From assembly GCA_029287575.1 (NCBI GenBank), contig JARFQW010000183.1, positions 1 to 38,895 of the forward strand: a stretch of 38,895 nt of DNA, in the 5' to 3' direction. This document shows positions 16,113 to 25,389 of the stretch, one piece after another. The position numbers and the translations under genes were made by a program. The notes beneath the pieces were generated by a model that was not told the DNA's origin, searched no databases, and saw only the letters and a list, made by a program, of their open reading frames with translations. How positions within the stretch are numbered: the stretch's first letter is position 1; the number at the start of each line of letters is the position of its first letter. The stretch comes from Gammaproteobacteria bacterium (GTDB taxonomy: Bacteria; Pseudomonadota; Gammaproteobacteria; Steroidobacterales; XN24).

Positions 16113-19100
16113 TTATCCGTGCGCGAGCCGGCGAATTTCCTGAAGGGCCACCGAGGCCGTCGGGAAGTCCAGCGGACCGCTGGCCCGCATCTCGCGGGTT
16201 GTATGGCGTATGTGTTCGACGCGTTCTGACCGGGATTCCAGCCAGGCATCCACGGCCTCCGTGGCGGAACTCTCCGATCCGCCCCTTACGACCTGTTCCG
16301 CGAGCCGGCTCTGGAGGGTATACAGGTTCTCGCGGAGGCTGCCACGCGCCATGGCCTGCCAGTGACCGTCCACCGCCAGCCGCTCGATCTGATCGCGAAT
16401 CCAGTCCAGATGCACATCTTCCCCAAGCCGGAAATACACGCTTGCCACGAAGGCAGCGCCACGTTGCGTGGTCTCCGCGACCTCGAGAATATCCAGCACG
16501 GCGGTCATCGGGCGAAGCGCCGCCATGCGTTCTGCGAGTTTCGCCGGCACCCCGGTTTCAGCATACAGGTCGCGGGCCTCCTCGTAGCGGGTCTGCTCGT
16601 GCCCGCAGAGCACGTCCTCGACGCTCCCGGCCAGATTGCTGGCGCCCGCGTGGTAGCGCTCCACTGCCGCGGCAATGTCACCAATGAGGTCGCGGCGGTC
16701 GAGGAACCACTGGGTCGCGTGTTTTATCAGTCGCTGCGTCTGCAGCATCATCGAGTACTGGACGTTCGCGTGCACGGAGTTGTCCAGCGCTTCGATGTCC
16801 TGCCAGACGGAGCGGATGTCGAAGACCTCCCGGGCGACGCTGAACGCGCGTGCCACCGCCGCGGCATCCGCACCGTTTTCTTCCTGCATCCGGAACGCAA
16901 ACACGGACCCCATGCGATTGACGAGGCTGTTGGTGACGAGCGTGGCGACAATTTCCCGTGAAAGCGGGTGATCACTCATCTGGTCCTGATAGCGTTTGCG
17001 CAGCGGCGCCGGAAAATAGCTGACCAGCTCTTTGCCCAGATACGCATCCTCCGGAACGCTCGAGCGAATCATGTCGGCATACAGCGCGATCTTGCTGTAG
17101 CTCATGAGAACGGCAAGTTCGGGCCGGGTCAGTCCGCGGCCGGCCTTGCGGCGCTCCTCGATGGCCTCTTCGCCGGGCAGGAACTCGAGTTCGCGATCGA
17201 GCACGCCGTTTTTCTCGAGAAGGCGGATCAGCCAGGCATGTTCCCGGATCCGTTCGGCGGCGTGTACTTCCATGAGGCTGATCGCCTGGGTCTGGAGGTA
17301 GTTGTTCCTCAGGACCAGGTTGCTCACTTCGTCGGTCATGCCCATCAGGAGCTTTTCCCGGCGCGCCGGCGTCAGCCGCTGCCGTTTGCCGACCTGGTTG
17401 AGAAGGATCTTGATGTTGACCTCCCGGTCGGAGCAGTCCACACCCGCCGAGTTGTCGATGAAGTCGGTATTGATACGTCCGCCGTGCAGCCCGAACTCGA
17501 TCCGGGCCAGCTGCGTGACGCCGAGGTTGCCGCCTTCGCCGACTACCTTGCAGCGCAGGTCCCCGGCATTGACCCGGACGCTGTCGCTGCTGCGGTCACC
17601 GACCTCGGCGTGGCTTTCGATACCGGCCTTCACGTAGGTGCCGATACCTCCGTTCCAGAGCAGGTCGCAGGGCATTCGCAGAATTGCCCGGATGAGCTCG
17701 TCGGGTGTCAGGCTCTTATCCTCGATCCCGAGCATGGACTGCACCTCGGGGGACAATCGGATCAGTTTCTCGGTGCGTTCAAAAACACCGCCACCCCGGG
17801 ATATGAGCGTCGGATCGTAATCGGTCCAGCCGGAGCGGGGCATTTCGAAGAGTCTCTGGCGCTCGTCGAAGCTGCGCCCGGGGTCGGGTTCGGGATCCAG
17901 GAAAATATGCAGATGGTTGAACGCCGCGTTCAGCCGGATATGCCGCGACTGGAGCATGCCGTTGCCGAACACGTCGCCGCTCATGTCGCCGATTCCAACG
18001 GCCGTGAATTCATGGGTCTGGACATCGATGCCGATCTCGCGGAAATGCCGCTTGACGGCCTCCCAGCCGCCACGGGCCGTAATACCCATCTTCTTGTGGT
18101 CGTAACCTATCGAGCCGCCGGACGCGAAGGCATCTCCCAGCCAGAATCCGTAGTCGAGAGCCAGCTCGTTGGCGATGTCCGAAAACGTCGCCGTGCCCTT
18201 GTCCGCGGCGACGACGAGATAGTTATCGTCGCCGTCGTGGCGCACGACGGCCCCGGGCGGCGTGATTTCCCCGTCCACGAGATTGTCGGTAATGTCGAGT
18301 AGGCCCCGGATGAACGTCCGATAGCAGCCCACAACGGCCTTCATCAACACGTCGCGTGGGCCCGAGGGAAGCCGCTTGCAGACGAATCCACCCTTCGCGC
18401 CCACCGGCACGATCAACACGTTCTTGACGGCCTGGGCCTTCATCAGGCCGAGAACTTCCGTGCGGAAATCCTCTCTGCGGTCGGACCAGCGCAACCCGCC
18501 CCGGGCGACCTTGCCGCCCCTTAGGTGGACGCCTTCCACGGTGGGAGAGTGAACAAATACCTCGAAGCGCGGCCGCGGCTTCGGCAGATCCGGGATCAGC
18601 GCCGGATTGAGCTTCAGCGACAGGTAGGGTTTTGCTTGCCCGTCCGGGTCCGGCTGAAAGTAGTTTGTCCTCAGTGCCGCGCGGATCACCGCCCTGAAGC
18701 CGCTCAGAATGCGGTCCGCGTCCAGGCTGACCACCGAGTCCATCGCATGGTCCAGGGCCTGGGCAGTGCTCAGCGCCTGCCGTTCCCGGCGCTTTTCGGG
18801 CATTGCCGGGTCAAACCGGGCCCGGAAATTGTCGATCAGCAGCGCCGCGATGCGGGGATGGCTGGTCAGAACCTCTTCCATGTAGCTCTGGCTGAACGGC
18901 ATCCCGGTCTGTAGCAGATAGCGTGAACAGGCCCGCAGCAGTGAGATCTCTCGCCAGTCGAGATCGGCCAGCAGGATCAGCCGGTTGAATCTGTCGTTGT
19001 CGGCCCGCCCGTGCCAGATGTTGTCGAAAGCGGCCTGGAACGACTCGTTTGCCCGGGCGAGGTTCAGGCGCCGGTCGACGGACAAGCGCATCTCGAAATC

Positions 19101-20963
19101 CTGGATCCAGACCACGAACCCCGAGTCGAGACGGACCTTGTAGGGACGCTCGCTGATCACCCGCAGGCCCATGTTCTCCAGCATCGGGAGTACATCCGAC
19201 AGCGGCAGCGGCTCCTCGGCGCGAAACAGCTTGAAGCGCACGTGCTGCTCGGGGAACGTAGGCGGCCGGTAGAGGCTCATCCGCAGTTCGTCGGGATTGG
19301 CGACCGTGGCATCCAGCCGCTCGATGTCGAAGGTGGCTTCTCTGGTCGGCACGTCTTCCTGATAGGCCGCCGGAAACGCATCCGCGTACTTGCGCCAGAG
19401 ATCCAGTCCGGTCTCCTCGCCCAGCCGGTCCACGAGTTCGCTCCGGATCCGGTCTTTCCAGGTTCGTACCGCGTCTTCCAGGCGCCGCTCGAGACCGCGA
19501 ATCTGAATACGTGGTGACGCTTCCGGGTCGGTGCGAATGATCAGATGGACCCGTGCGAGATTCGACTCGGACATCTTGACTGTCGATTCCACGGCGGTGC
19601 CGCCGAGGGCCTCCATCAGGATGTCCTGGATGCGCTCCCGGACCTGGGTGTTGTAACGGTCCCTCGGCACGAAGACCAGACAGGAATAGAAGCGCCGGAA
19701 GGCGTCACGGCGGAGAAACAGCTTGACCCGCTGCCGTTCCTGAAGGCTCGCGATCCCGTTGCTGATGCGAAAGATCTCCGCGACGGTGGCCTGCAGCAAT
19801 TCGTCCCGCGGGTAGGTTTCGAGGATGTGCAGCAGCGCCTTGCCGCCGTGGCTGTCGGACCGAAAGCCCGAGCTGTCCATGACCTGGCGGATCTTGGCCC
19901 GCAGGAGCGGGATGTCCCGGGGGCTCTGGCTGTAGGCGACCGAAGTCCACAGCCCCAGAAAGCGCTTCTCGCCGGTGACCTTGCCCGCCGAGTCGAAGGT
20001 CTTCACGCCGACGTAGTCGAGATAGCCCGGCCGATGGACGGTGGCCTTGGCATTCGCCTTGGTAATGACCAGCAGGTCCTTGGACCGAACCTGTCTGCGG
20101 ATCGAGGCGGACAGGGGCCGGCCGGAACTGCGGGGGGCCCGGCTGGGATTGCGGAGGATCCCCAGGCCGGTGCCCGGCCGCGCCTGCAGCGCGATGGCAT
20201 CGTCCTGGGTGACCAGATCGTATTCCCGGTATCCGAGGAAGGTGAAGTTCTCGTCTTCCATCCACTCGATCATCGCCCGGCTCTCGGCAATCACCTCCGG
20301 GTCCAGCGGCGGCGGATTGCGGTCCAGATCGTCCGCGATTTCCCGAGCCCGGGTGCGCATGATTCCCCAGTCCTCGACGGCGGATCGAACGTCACTGAGG
20401 GTGGCGAGCAACTCATCGCGCAGGGCATCGAGGCTCGCGAGATTCGAGTCCCGGTCGATTTCCAGACGCAGAAAGGACTCGTTGATAGCGTCGGGCGCCG
20501 TGCCGTCCTCGTCGAGGACGCGGATCAGGGCGCCGTCTGAGTCCCGCTGCACGCGCAGCACGGGATGCACGGTGAGATGGACATAGGGCCCGCGCGAGTT
20601 CACGACCATGGCGGTGGAGTCCACAATAAAGGGCATATCGTCATTCACGATCTCGACGATCGTGTGGGACGACTGCCAGCCGTCGGTTTCGCGCTCCGGG
20701 TTGTAGACCCGTACGAGCGGCGTGCCCGGAAGGCGCTGGTCGGCGAGGGCTACATGGGCCAGCGCTCCACCGGCCAGGTCCTCGGGCTTGCGGACGCGCA
20801 GATCATCCAGCCCAACCGTGCGGTAGTACTGGTCGAGAAAGCCTGGCATGTCGCCGATACGGCCGCGATCCGAAGCGTCGCGGGCGATCTCCCCCGTGCG
20901 TTCAATCAGGCGCTTGCGGGCGTCTGCGGTGCGGCGATACATGGTCGCTTTGTTCTCCGGCAT
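16113..20963 (-). CDS. gdhB: NAD-specific glutamate dehydrogenase, large (about 180 kDa) type
   Basis: A 1616-residue Bac_GDH family enzyme that oxidises L-glutamate to 2-oxoglutarate and ammonium with NAD in catabolism. The N-terminal 700 residues are the regulatory ACT-like region of this class. The catalytic core is recognised near 820-860: HLRGGKVARGGLRWSDRRED and AVKNVLIVPVGAKGGF. Length and the C-terminal helical part agree with the Pseudomonas and Streptomyces large enzymes. Two starts are possible, ATG at 20963 or ATG at 20942 (MYRRTADARK) with GGAG upstream; I list the longer. It lies 54 bases downstream of the pdhABC genes; a TAGAAT at 20982-20987 may give its own promoter, though without a good -35. 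The gene is intact. Confidence 0.95.
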   Translation of the reverse strand: MPENKATMYRRTADARKRLIERTGEIARDASDRGRIGDMPGFLDQYYRTVGLDDLRVRKPEDLAGGALAHVALADQRLPGTPLVRVYNPERETDGWQSSHTIVEIVNDDMPFIVDSTAMVVNSRGPYVHLTVHPVLRVQRDSDGALIRVLDEDGTAPDAINESFLRLEIDRDSNLASLDALRDELLATLSDVRSAVEDWGIMRTRAREIADDLDRNPPPLDPEVIAESRAMIEWMEDENFTFLGYREYDLVTQDDAIALQARPGTGLGILRNPSRAPRSSGRPLSASIRRQVRSKDLLVITKANAKATVHRPGYLDYVGVKTFDSAGKVTGEKRFLGLWTSVAYSQSPRDIPLLRAKIRQVMDSSGFRSDSHGGKALLHILETYPRDELLQATVAEIFRISNGIASLQERQRVKLFLRRDAFRRFYSCLVFVPRDRYNTQVRERIQDILMEALGGTAVESTVKMSESNLARVHLIIRTDPEASPRIQIRGLERRLEDAVRTWKDRIRSELVDRLGEETGLDLWRKYADAFPAAYQEDVPTREATFDIERLDATVANPDELRMSLYRPPTFPEQHVRFKLFRAEEPLPLSDVLPMLENMGLRVISERPYKVRLDSGFVVWIQDFEMRLSVDRRLNLARANESFQAAFDNIWHGRADNDRFNRLILLADLDWREISLLRACSRYLLQTGMPFSQSYMEEVLTSHPRIAALLIDNFRARFDPAMPEKRRERQALSTAQALDHAMDSVVSLDADRILSGFRAVIRAALRTNYFQPDPDGQAKPYLSLKLNPALIPDLPKPRPRFEVFVHSPTVEGVHLRGGKVARGGLRWSDRREDFRTEVLGLMKAQAVKNVLIVPVGAKGGFVCKRLPSGPRDVLMKAVVGCYRTFIRGLLDITDNLVDGEITPPGAVVRHDGDDNYLVVAADKGTATFSDIANELALDYGFWLGDAFASGGSIGYDHKKMGITARGGWEAVKRHFREIGIDVQTHEFTAVGIGDMSGDVFGNGMLQSRHIRLNAAFNHLHIFLDPEPDPGRSFDERQRLFEMPRSGWTDYDPTLISRGGGVFERTEKLIRLSPEVQSMLGIEDKSLTPDELIRAILRMPCDLLWNGGIGTYVKAGIESHAEVGDRSSDSVRVNAGDLRCKVVGEGGNLGVTQLARIEFGLHGGRINTDFIDNSAGVDCSDREVNIKILLNQVGKRQRLTPARREKLLMGMTDEVSNLVLRNNYLQTQAISLMEVHAAERIREHAWLIRLLEKNGVLDRELEFLPGEEAIEERRKAGRGLTRPELAVLMSYSKIALYADMIRSSVPEDAYLGKELVSYFPAPLRKRYQDQMSDHPLSREIVATLVTNSLVNRMGSVFAFRMQEENGADAAAVARAFSVAREVFDIRSVWQDIEALDNSVHANVQYSMMLQTQRLIKHATQWFLDRRDLIGDIAAAVERYHAGASNLAGSVEDVLCGHEQTRYEEARDLYAETGVPAKLAERMAALRPMTAVLDILEVAETTQRGAAFVASVYFRLGEDVHLDWIRDQIERLAVDGHWQAMARGSLRENLYTLQSRLAEQVVRGGSESSATEAVDAWLESRSERVEHIRHTTREMRASGPLDFPTASVALQEIRRLAHG

Positions 20964-21017
20964 GCAGCCGATGCTGTGCCTATTCTAGCGTCCCCCGGGT
21001 TTGCCGCGAGCCTGGAT

Positions 21018-22247
21018 CTAATCCGGTTTCTGCAGATCGTCTTTGACAGCGGCGAGGAATCGACAGGCCTCACCGCCGGTCACACAGCGATGATCGAAGG
21101 TCAACGACAGCGGAATTCGCCGGTGGACTTCAATGCCGCCCAGGACCGGCACGACATCATGCTGGATCCCGCCGGACCCCATGATGGCGATTGTTGGCGG
21201 TACGACCACCGGCGTGGCATAGCGGCCGGCCATCATGCCGAAATTCGACAGCGTGATCGTGAAATCGCGCATCTCCTCGGGTTTGACCGTCCGCTCGCGG
21301 GTAGCGACCTTGATCCGGTTCAGGTCCTCCCGAAGAGCCGCCGAGTCTTTTCCTTCGACGCCGCGAATCACCGGCACGATCAGACCGTCGGGTGTATCCA
21401 CGGCGATCGCTATGTCCACCCGGGCCTCCAGCTGGCGGTTCAGGGCCTCTCCGTCGTAGAACCCGTTCAGGGCGGGCTCGGCCCGGCAGCCGGATGCCAT
21501 GGCCCTCAGCAGCCGGGCGGTGATGTCCTGTCCGGGCAGCCACCCCTGGATGTCCGCATCATCGAATATGGTGCACGGGCATACCGAGTCCCGCGAAGCG
21601 GACATGCTTTGCGCCATGGCCCGGCGGGGGCCGCGCAGCGGTTCCGGCTTGCCCGCCGGCAGCGGCGCCACCGGTGCGGGTGCGCGTGCGGGGCGGGACC
21701 CCCGGCCGGCAGCCTGTTCCGCGCGGGCGCGCACATCATCCGAGGTCACCCGTCCATGCCGGCCGGTTGCGCTGACCGACTGAAGGTCTATGCCCAGCCG
21801 CCGCGCGAGGGCGCGCACCGCCGGCGCCGCCTTCACCCGGCCCTTGCTCCGGCGCCGGCTCCCGCCCGCGATAGCGGTTTCTTCGACCAGCTCATCGCTG
21901 ACCGGCATGGCACCCACCACGGTGCCGGTGTCTCGGTCTCCCGACGAAGCGGCCGACTTGTCGTTCTCGGACCCGTCGGGCTGCTCCGGCGCGGCGTCGC
22001 CCGCTTCGCCCTCGCCGGTGTCGATGTCGATCAGTGGCTTGCCTGTCTCGACAATGTCTCCGTCGCCGGCGTGCAGGCGCGCGACCACGCCGGTGTAGGG
22101 CGAGGGGACTTCGACAACGGCCTTGGCGGTCTCCACTGAGACCAGCGGCTCGTCGGTGCGCACCGTGTCGCCTTCCTTGACATGCCAGCTGACGATTTCT
22201 GCTTCGGGCAGGCCCTCGCCAAGGTCCGGCAGATTGAACGTCTTCAT
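21018..22247 (-). CDS. pdhC: Dihydrolipoamide acyltransferase, E2 of a 2-oxo acid (probably pyruvate) dehydrogenase complex
   Basis: A 409-residue E2. One lipoyl domain (1-80) carries the lipoylated lysine Lys42 in SVETAKAVVEV (most E2s have ETDKA). An Ala/Pro/basic linker follows, then a peripheral-subunit-binding domain (APAVRALARRLGIDL to HGRVTSDDV, about 140-175). The catalytic domain from about 200 ends in LTFDHRCVTGGEACRFL, where the catalytic His386 is kept but the aspartate of the usual DHRxxDG is threonine. Substrate specificity, pyruvate versus branched-chain, rests mainly on the E1 subunits, which look pyruvate-type. It is 22 bases behind the E1 beta gene. No E3 (lipoamide dehydrogenase) is in the window. 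Confidence 0.9.
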   Translation of the reverse strand: MKTFNLPDLGEGLPEAEIVSWHVKEGDTVRTDEPLVSVETAKAVVEVPSPYTGVVARLHAGDGDIVETGKPLIDIDTGEGEAGDAAPEQPDGSENDKSAASSGDRDTGTVVGAMPVSDELVEETAIAGGSRRRSKGRVKAAPAVRALARRLGIDLQSVSATGRHGRVTSDDVRARAEQAAGRGSRPARAPAPVAPLPAGKPEPLRGPRRAMAQSMSASRDSVCPCTIFDDADIQGWLPGQDITARLLRAMASGCRAEPALNGFYDGEALNRQLEARVDIAIAVDTPDGLIVPVIRGVEGKDSAALREDLNRIKVATRERTVKPEEMRDFTITLSNFGMMAGRYATPVVVPPTIAIMGSGGIQHDVVPVLGGIEVHRRIPLSLTFDHRCVTGGEACRFLAAVKDDLQKPD

Positions 22248-22269
22248 GATGTGCTCCCGATCATGCGCG

Positions 22270-23247
22270 CTAGTCTTCGAAGGTCTTCTTCACGGCATCG
22301 GCAATCCGCTGAATCCCCGGCAGATACTGCATCTCCAGCCGGAACAGCGGCATGACCGTGTCGTACCCGGTCACTCGCTGGATCGGCGCCTCGAGGTCGT
22401 AGATGGCTTTTTCGGCCACTTCGGCGGCGACTTCCGCGCCGACGCCGAAACTCCTTGCCGCCTCGTGAACGATCACCAGCCGGCCGGTCTTCTCGACCGA
22501 TTCCAGAATCGTTTCCATGTCGATGGGACTGATCGTCGCCAGATCGATGACCTCGCAGTCTATTCCGTCCTCGGCGAGGGCGCTTGCGGCTTTCATCGTC
22601 TCCAGCGTGGAAGCACCCCAGGTAACGAGCGTGCAGTCCGCGCCCTCGCGCAGGATGTAACAGGTGTCCAGCGGCAGCGCTTTCCCGTCGTCCGCAACCT
22701 CCTGCTTGGCCAGCCGATAGATTCGTTTCGGTTCGAGAAATACCACCGGGTCCGGGTCGCGGATGGCTGCCAGCAGGAGGCCGTAGGCGCGAGTGGGAGA
22801 GGAGGGGATGACGACACGAATACCGGGCATGTGAGCAAACAGTGCCTCGGTGCTTTCGGAGTGGTGCTCCGGCGCATGGATGCCGCCACCGAACGGCGCC
22901 CGGAGCACCATGGGGCAGTGCAGCCGGCCTCGGGTTCGATGCCGAAGCCGGCCGGCGTGATTGATCATCTGGTCCACCGCCGGGTAGATGAATCCCATGA
23001 ACTGAATTTCCGCGACCGGGCGCATGCCCTGGGCAGCCATGCCGATGGACATGCCCGCGATCATGCTCTCGGCGAGCGGCGTATCCATCACCCGATCGGG
23101 CCCGAAGCGCGACTGGAGCCCGGCGGTTGCCCTGAAGACCCCGCCATTGACACCGACGTCCTCGCCCAGAACCATCACCCGCTCGTCATGCTCCATTTCC
23201 CAGGCCAGTGCCATCGTCACAGCCTCGATCAGCGTGACCTTGGCCAT
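22270..23247 (-). CDS. pdhB: 2-oxo acid dehydrogenase E1 component beta subunit (pyruvate type)
   Basis: A 325-residue transketolase-like beta subunit that forms the E1 heterotetramer with the upstream alpha subunit. Signatures are MVLGEDVGVNGGVFRAT (24-40), FGPDRVMDTPLAESMIAGMS, QFMGFIYPAVDQMINHAGRL and, in the C-terminal half, RLVIVHEAARSFGVGAEVA. The ATG at 23247 (MAKVTLIEAVTMAL) shares bases with the alpha-subunit stop (TGATG at 23249-23245), so translation is coupled; a longer open frame upstream lies inside the alpha gene and is not coding. No substitutions in recognisable active-site positions were noticed. Confidence 0.93.
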   Translation of the reverse strand: MAKVTLIEAVTMALAWEMEHDERVMVLGEDVGVNGGVFRATAGLQSRFGPDRVMDTPLAESMIAGMSIGMAAQGMRPVAEIQFMGFIYPAVDQMINHAGRLRHRTRGRLHCPMVLRAPFGGGIHAPEHHSESTEALFAHMPGIRVVIPSSPTRAYGLLLAAIRDPDPVVFLEPKRIYRLAKQEVADDGKALPLDTCYILREGADCTLVTWGASTLETMKAASALAEDGIDCEVIDLATISPIDMETILESVEKTGRLVIVHEAARSFGVGAEVAAEVAEKAIYDLEAPIQRVTGYDTVMPLFRLEMQYLPGIQRIADAVKKTFED

Positions 23248-24332
23248 CAGTGGGAACCTCCCTGGTGCTCCTGGTAGCGGATTGCCGTGTCGCGCTGCTC
23301 CTCCATGGCGTCGGGCAACTTGTCGTACATGTAGTCGAACATCGACTCCACGGGCTGCGGGGCGGTCTCGAGATATTCCTCCACCGCTGCCTCCACCTCG
23401 CCTGCGCATTCGGCTTCCAGCGCGGCCTGCCGGTCGTCGTCCCACAAGCCGCTGGCATCCAGCCACGCACGCAGCCGGATCAACGGTTCGAAACGCCAGG
23501 CATCTTCCACTTCTTCCTTGTCACGGTAGCGGCTCGCGTCGTCCGCCGTCGTGTGATCGCTCAGCCGGTAGGTCACGGCCTCCACCAGGCTGGGGCCGTC
23601 TCCGTTGCGCGCCTGCTCCAGTGCTTCTTCCATGGTCTGGCGGACGGCGAGCACGTCATTGCCGTCAACCTGAACTCCCCGGATACCGGCGGCAACGGCC
23701 TTCTGGGCGAGGGTTTCCGTGGCGGTCTGGATTTCGAGCGGCACCGAGATCGCCCACTTGTTGTTGACCACCACGAACACCGCGGGCAGCTGTCTGGCGC
23801 CGGCCAGATTGAGTGCTTCGTAGAACGCGCCTTCCGAGGTGCCGCCGTCGCCGATGACCGAGACGGCGCAGCGGCGTTCACCGCGCAGCTTGAAGGCCAT
23901 CGCGGCACCGGCTGCGTGGAGGCACTGGGTGGCAATCGGCACGCACCAGGCGAAATCATGCGCTGGACCGGAAAAGTCGTTCCCGCGTTCGTCCCCGCCC
24001 CAGTAGAGCAGGACCTCGGTCATGCGCACGCCGCGCCACAGCTGCGCGCCGTATTCCCGGTACATCGGAGCGAAGCAGTCCTCGATCCGCATGGCCGAGC
24101 CCACACCGACATGCGCGGCTTCATGCCCTAGACTGGATGCGTAGGTGCCCAGTTTGCCGGTGCGCTGAAGGTTGACCGCCTTGGTGTCGAAGATGCGGGT
24201 GAGAGTCATGAGGCGGTACATTTTCAGCACCTCCTCCGAATCGCGGGCAAAGCCAGGCAGTTCGTCCACCAGCCGGCCCTCCGGGTCGAGGATCTGGCGG
24301 TGCGGGACCTCGAAACGGGCAATCGTCTTCAA
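23247..24332 (-). CDS. pdhA: 2-oxo acid dehydrogenase E1 component alpha subunit (pyruvate type)
   Basis: A 361-residue thiamine-diphosphate subunit with the cofactor motif GDGGTSEG (161-168) through NN at 190-191. RTGKLGTYASSLGHEAA and LAQKAVAAGIRGVQVDGNDVLAV resemble the pyruvate-type alpha subunits of Gram-positives; the branched-chain-specific phosphorylation-loop pattern is not evident. There is no ATG: I chose the TTG at 24332 because AGGAGGAGG ends six bases upstream; a TTG at 24356 would add eight residues and place the ribosome site inside the gene. The reaction is oxidative decarboxylation of pyruvate with reductive acetylation of E2. It is first in the pdhABC block, with a long leader containing a strong hairpin. 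Confidence 0.91.
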   Translation of the reverse strand: MKTIARFEVPHRQILDPEGRLVDELPGFARDSEEVLKMYRLMTLTRIFDTKAVNLQRTGKLGTYASSLGHEAAHVGVGSAMRIEDCFAPMYREYGAQLWRGVRMTEVLLYWGGDERGNDFSGPAHDFAWCVPIATQCLHAAGAAMAFKLRGERRCAVSVIGDGGTSEGAFYEALNLAGARQLPAVFVVVNNKWAISVPLEIQTATETLAQKAVAAGIRGVQVDGNDVLAVRQTMEEALEQARNGDGPSLVEAVTYRLSDHTTADDASRYRDKEEVEDAWRFEPLIRLRAWLDASGLWDDDRQAALEAECAGEVEAAVEEYLETAPQPVESMFDYMYDKLPDAMEEQRDTAIRYQEHQGGSH

Positions 24333-24359
24333 TGAAGACCTCCTCCTGAAATTCAAGCC

Positions 24360-24416
24360 GGCCCGCCACCCGAACGGATCCGGGCGCCTGATGGATGGCT
24401 TCGGGTGGCCCGGGCC
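24360..24416 (-). promoter_or_regulatory. Stable hairpin in the pdhA leader
   Basis: GCCACCCGAA (24365-24374) pairs perfectly with TTCGGGTGGC (24400-24409). The stem extends outward through GGCCC (24360-24364) and GGGCC (24412-24416) across a two-base bulge, giving 15 base pairs. It lies between the probable promoter and the ribosome site of pdhA. There is no T-run, so it is not a simple terminator; an mRNA-stability or regulatory role is possible. Confidence 0.45.
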
Positions 24417-24452
24417 TGAAACCCATCAGCGCCGGGGCTTAAGTGGCGCGGG

Positions 24453-24458
24453 ATTATA
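24453..24458 (-). promoter_or_regulatory. -10 box of the pdhABC operon
   Basis: On the minus strand a perfect TATAAT, preceded by TG, lies about 120 bases before the pdhA start in an otherwise GC-rich gap. No good -35 hexamer is present at 16-18 bases. It is back to back with the kynA promoter. Confidence 0.5.
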
Positions 24459-24492
24459 CATGGTTTCTCGCCCGGCACCGGGCCGCAACTGC

Positions 24493-24521
24493 TTGATGCG
24501 ACGCAACATTTCTGTTGCAAT
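24493..24521 (+). promoter_or_regulatory. Probable kynA promoter with embedded dyad
   Basis: TTGATG (24493-24498) and TGCAAT (24516-24521) are spaced by 17 bases and end 28 bases before the kynA ATG. Inside lies a perfect dyad, GCAACA-TTTC-TGTTGC (24503-24518), overlapping the -10 hexamer, a location typical for a repressor site. The binding protein is not identifiable. Confidence 0.45.
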
Positions 24522-24549
24522 GCGAAACCTTTGAGGCCGAGGTGGGAAC

Positions 24550-25389
24550 ATGAAAAGGCGCGAACTGGAGGACGGGATCCATCGGGACCTTGCGGACCGG
24601 CTGACCTACTCGGGATATCTGCGCCTTGACCGGGTCCTCGACGCCCAGTTCCCGCTCAGCAAGCCGGCCCACCATGACGAGATGCTGTTCATCGTCCAGC
24701 ATCAGGTAGCCGAGCTATGGTTCAAGCTGGTCCTGCACGAGCTCGGCGCGGCGATCGCGAATCTGCGCGCCGACACCATCGAGCCCTGTTTCAAGATCCT
24801 TGCCCGCGTCAAGCTCGTTCAGCAGCAGCTGTTCAACCAGTGGAGCGTTCTCGAGACGATGACCCCCAGCGAGTACGCCGAGTTTCGCCACGTGCTCGGA
24901 CCGGCGTCCGGCTTCCAGTCTGCCCAGTACCGGCATTTCGAGTTTTTGCTCGGCAACAAGGACGAGGCCTACCTGTCGGTGTTCTCGCACGATCCCGTGC
25001 TTCACGAACGCCTGCGGTCCGTCCTGGAGGCGCCCAGCTTGTATGACGAGTTTCTGCGTTATCTGCACCGGCGGGGTTTGCCGGTGCCGGCCGAGCGGGT
25101 CGAAAGAGACTGGCGCCAGCCTTATGAGCGCCACGATGGCGTGGTGGCGGTGCTCAAGGACATCTACGAGAACACGGACACGTACTGGGACGCGTATGAC
25201 CTGTGCGAAACACTCGTGGACCTGGAGGCCAATTTCCAGCTCTGGCGTTTCCGCCATTTGAAAACCGTGGAACGAATCATCGGCTTCAAGCGCGGCACGG
25301 GTGGATCGTCGGGCGTCAATTTTCTGCGCAAGGCGCTGGATATCCGGTTGTTCCCCGAGCTGATCGACGTGCGGACCGAGCTGGGTTAG
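24550..25389 (+). CDS. kynA: Tryptophan 2,3-dioxygenase
   Basis: A 279-residue haem enzyme opening the indole ring of L-tryptophan to N-formylkynurenine, the first step of the kynurenine route; the length is typical. Signatures are [36 protein letters not shown] (substrate-pocket region, about 38-58) and, near the C-terminus, [20 protein letters not shown], which contains the proximal haem histidine and the substrate-binding Gly/Thr loop. A GAGGTGGG site precedes the ATG. Kynureninase and formamidase genes are not in the window. The gene converges on the MarR gene and shares the bases TTAG at the stops. Confidence 0.95.
   Translation: MKRRELEDGIHRDLADRLTYSGYLRLDRVLDAQFPLSKPAHHDEMLFIVQHQVAELWFKLVLHELGAAIANLRADTIEPCFKILARVKLVQQQLFNQWSVLETMTPSEYAEFRHVLGPASGFQSAQYRHFEFLLGNKDEAYLSVFSHDPVLHERLRSVLEAPSLYDEFLRYLHRRGLPVPAERVERDWRQPYERHDGVVAVLKDIYENTDTYWDAYDLCETLVDLEANFQLWRFRHLKTVERIIGFKRGTGGSSGVNFLRKALDIRLFPELIDVRTELG

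Noticed and set aside
16968..18302. 444-codon plus-strand frame inside glutamate dehydrogenase
   Set aside because: Antisense to a conserved catalytic region; no recognisable family or ribosome site.
20565..23277. Long plus-strand frames opposite the E2 and E1 beta genes
   Set aside because: The minus-strand products are unmistakable 2-oxo acid dehydrogenase subunits; the plus frames lack motifs.
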